Positions 61,536 through 64,000 of a stretch of 64,000 nt of DNA are shown here, piece after piece (position 1 is the stretch's first letter; every line of letters begins with the position of its first letter). Origin of the DNA: Takakia lepidozioides (Eukaryota > Streptophyta > Takakiopsida > Takakiales > Takakiaceae); the NCBI GenBank assembly GCA_030704615.1, contig CM060731.1:12524001-12588000 (forward strand), read 5' to 3'. The position numbers and the translations under genes are program-made. A model generated the notes under the pieces. That model saw nothing but the letters and a program-made list of their open reading frames with translations. It did not search any database and was not told the origin of the DNA.

Positions 61536-62027
61536 CGCCTCCGATTCCACCCCCTGCAAGTGGGCCTGGAACACAGCCAGGCGTTCTCTGCCTCGCCTGC
61601 CTTTCTCTCCCGCCAGCCTCCTGCTCCTTCCACACAAACTCCCTGTGAGATCTCCCTAACCTTTTGATCCCCCTCTCTCTCCCTCTCCCAATTTCCCTCT
61701 CCCTCTCCCCCTCACAGGCACCTGCAGGACAAGAGACCCTGAATGAGGCATGGTCCTCTCAGTCGGGAGTGGGTCCTGCAGTAACTAACCACGGTTAACT
61801 GAGATCCGGTCAAAACCAGACATACAGGTCAGATCTCAGAACCCTTTAGTTCCCGCTTCTTTGCTTTCGTCTGCACCCATCTCTCTGTATTTCCTCGGGA
61901 GTTGGCGTTCGATTTGGCGTGAAGCTTTCATACCCACGATTTCTTGACTGAATCATCATCAGCACCACCATCATCTTCTTCGTCCTCCGTGAGTGGGCAA
62001 GCTGGGGGCTACCTGCGCACACGAAAT
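61536..62027. promoter_or_regulatory. Shared divergent promoter region of HINT-like gene and KU80
   Basis: About 490 bp separate the two start codons, which point away from each other. It includes a CT-rich block (CTCTCTCCCTCTCCC, about 61672-61712) typical of plant core promoters. No TATA box is clear on either side. Confidence 0.5.
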
Positions 62028-64000
62028 ATGGCACGAAGCAAGGTATTTCTACAGTCTTAATTGACTTCTCTATCCTTCTGTTATTTAACATGTAAAACCG
62101 AAATGCTGTGAGGGCCTCCACCTATGGGTGGTAGGAGAGATTATTGGAAGAACCACCAATTGTCCTTTGGATGTCGATTGTGTGTGAGATCAAGGACAAA
62201 GTGGGTTGTTTGGGAAACAAAGGGATTGAGAGACAGTGTGGGAAGGCGACTTAGGTCTGTACATACTTACTTGGCAACCACGAGTTTGTGTTGTATCGTG
62301 AATTGGGCATGTATCACAATGTCTACCGACACATAGCGCCTAAAGTAGAAACACTTGTGGTGATGTCTTTTAGTGCTGAATTGGGCCTCCCGTTGTAATG
62401 TTCCAGGATTGTTTTGGTATTGTCCGCATCCTCTAAGCTTTACTTCTGGTTCTTGGGTTGGGGCGTTATCCTTGCTGAATCCATCAGTTACATCTACCGT
62501 ACCTGTTAGAATACTTCTTGGGTTTTGAGCATTTGTGTCATCCATACATTCTAGCTGCTTCATGCAGAGACCAAACACCCGGCAGGTTGATGCACAGTTT
62601 CATCCATTTGCCTGACCACATGTGTCAAATTTTTGGTCTCCATGTAGCTGCTCCTGATCAGAGCTTGTTTACTTGGTGGAGTGGCGTGTTGCAGGAGACA
62701 CTAGTGTTGCTACTGGATGTGAGTGCCAGCATGCATCCCCATCTTCCTCTGGCAACAAAACTTTTGTCGACTGTCTTAGACCGAAAGGTATTGACAATTC
62801 GTTGTTTCGCTCTTTCTATTGGCTTGAAGTTGTTCCATTCTGAAGCTTGTAATGTCAAGTGATCAGTAAGTTGCATTGATGTGAGAATGGGTGCCGGATG
62901 CAGCTGATGCTAAGTAAAAGTGATGAGCTTGGTCTGGTTCTTTTTGGCGCAACTGGTATTCCCATTCCCTTCAACCTGCTGCAATAGTAAGAATGCACTG
63001 TATGACATCCATGAATGTTACCAGAATTGCTTTACTCGTGAAGCTGCTCCTCCATGTCTTATCAACAGGGATGCATTCACAGGACTTCACTAGTTCTTGA
63101 AAGTGGCTTTCATAGAGTCTTGTATGACCATGTCATGTGAGGAGCTTCACTAGAAGGTTGTTATCAGGAGCCCAGCCTCCAAAACTCTTTCCCCCCTGGC
63201 CATCATGAGCATAAAAGTTGAGCTTATTATTGATCTGTGCTGTGGAGACTTGTTTGGACATTCTCAGAGACGGAGAATGAATTGAATGAGGAGTTGGGGG
63301 GCTATGAGAGCATCGTGGTTTCTCGGCCTATTGCAGTTGTTGATGAAGACGTTTCACAGTCATTGGAGAACATTCCCCGAGGGACGGGTGCTAGTGACTG
63401 TATCCTTGTTTGGTAGACCAATTCGTTGCATTTGTTGTGGTTGTGAGATGTGTTGCCTGTGTTCTCTCAGGTCGATCGCTATGCTAAGACTCAAATATGT
63501 GCTATGGAATGGTGAAAGTTTGCTTATAAGCTCATCATTCCCAAGCCTAAGCCAAGAAGTGTTACAGCTCCCATGATAGAGTACATGTACATAATATCTC
63601 TAGAGAGGGAGTTTGGGACTGAAAGTGAGGAGTAAAAAGATGGAGAGAGTTAAAGGGAAGGAAAGAGGGAGCTAACAACTTATCCTCCACATTGAGTTTC
63701 TTAACCCCTAAGGGCCAGTTCTGGATGCCATCGTGGTTGGCATTGACATGATCATCAAGAAGCTTGGGCAAGGGAAGAAAGCCAACAAGCGCATCTGTCT
63801 TATCACAGATGCTGAGTCCCGGATCAGAGAACCCGAGGAGGGTACGGTAGAAGAGCAAGTTGACAATATTGCAGGGCAAATGGCTAAAGAAAGTATCAAA
63901 TTGGAGGCTATTGTTGTCCGAATCGGACACCAGACCCCCTCAAAATCAACGATACGGAAGGAGAACGAGGCTTTCTTGAGAAGATTTGAATCACAGGCCC
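62028..64000 (+). CDS. KU80: KU80 DNA end-binding subunit, N-terminal part (continues past the window)
   Basis: Five exons join in phase: 62028-62042 (MARSK), 62695-62787 (ETLVLLLDVSASMHPHL), 62904-62955 (SDELGLVLFGATG), 63268-63399 (ENELNEELGGYESIVV, LENIPRGTGASD) and 63719 to the edge (FLDAIVVGIDMIIKKLG, KRICLITDAESRIREPEEG, IKLEAIVVRIG). All introns are GT-AG. This is the von Willebrand A-like domain of Ku80, which pairs with Ku70 to form the ring that binds DNA double-strand ends in the nucleus. The ring recruits non-homologous end-joining factors and protects plant telomeres. The beta-barrel and C-terminal parts lie outside the window. The first exon is only five codons; its ATG is supported by splice phase and by the short Met-Ala-Arg start typical of plant Ku80. 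No damage is seen. Confidence 0.93.

Overview
The window looks like nuclear DNA of a land plant, probably a seed-free lineage rich in C-to-U RNA editing. The evidence is GT-AG spliced genes, PLS-type PPR proteins ending in DYW, PDF motifs of the plant-specific OSB family, a plastid FATB thioesterase, and Ty3/gypsy retroelements primed by initiator tRNA-Met. Nothing suggests a bacterial layout. I cannot name the species.

Left part (1-20 kb): a decayed 2-oxoglutarate/Fe(II) dioxygenase (minus), a 5'-truncated FATB relic (minus), a cluster of PPR-DYW genes, and an intact seven-exon FATB gene (19677 to 16343, minus). The PPR cluster is the most unusual part. A minus-strand gene (7813 to 5378), a truncated minus-strand relic (8587 to 7830) and a plus-strand gene (about 10250-14357) all carry, upstream of the PPR array, exons for the PDF motif of organellar single-stranded-DNA-binding (OSB) proteins. 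The two long genes differ by exactly three copies of a 101-residue (303-bp) PPR triplet.

Middle (20-39.8 kb): mostly gene-poor DNA with a LINE 3' end carrying RNase H, a tRNA-like SINE, copies of a short dispersed repeat, and a nine-exon TSR3 gene (36668 to 31681, minus; the first exon is not found). TSR3 modifies 18S rRNA. Its third intron holds nine near-identical copies of a 179-bp satellite.

Right part: a candidate 17-kb CACTA-like element (39797-56928) is bounded by a 27-bp inverted repeat. It carries at least three diverged FCP1/NIF-like (HAD) phosphatase domains and uncharacterised coding sequence. A 6.97-kb Ty3/gypsy chromovirus (48443-55414, minus) is nested in the third FCP1-like copy. 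Its two 727-bp LTRs differ at about 12 positions, all transitions. To the right lie AT-rich DNA, a foldback of about 565 bp, an intronless HINT-like HIT-family gene (minus) and, head-to-head with it, the first five exons of KU80 (plus), which runs off the window edge.

The cellular genes are unrelated housekeeping functions (plastid fatty-acid release, organellar RNA editing, rRNA modification, nucleotide hydrolysis, DNA end-joining). They do not form a pathway. The structure of the window comes from duplication and transposition.
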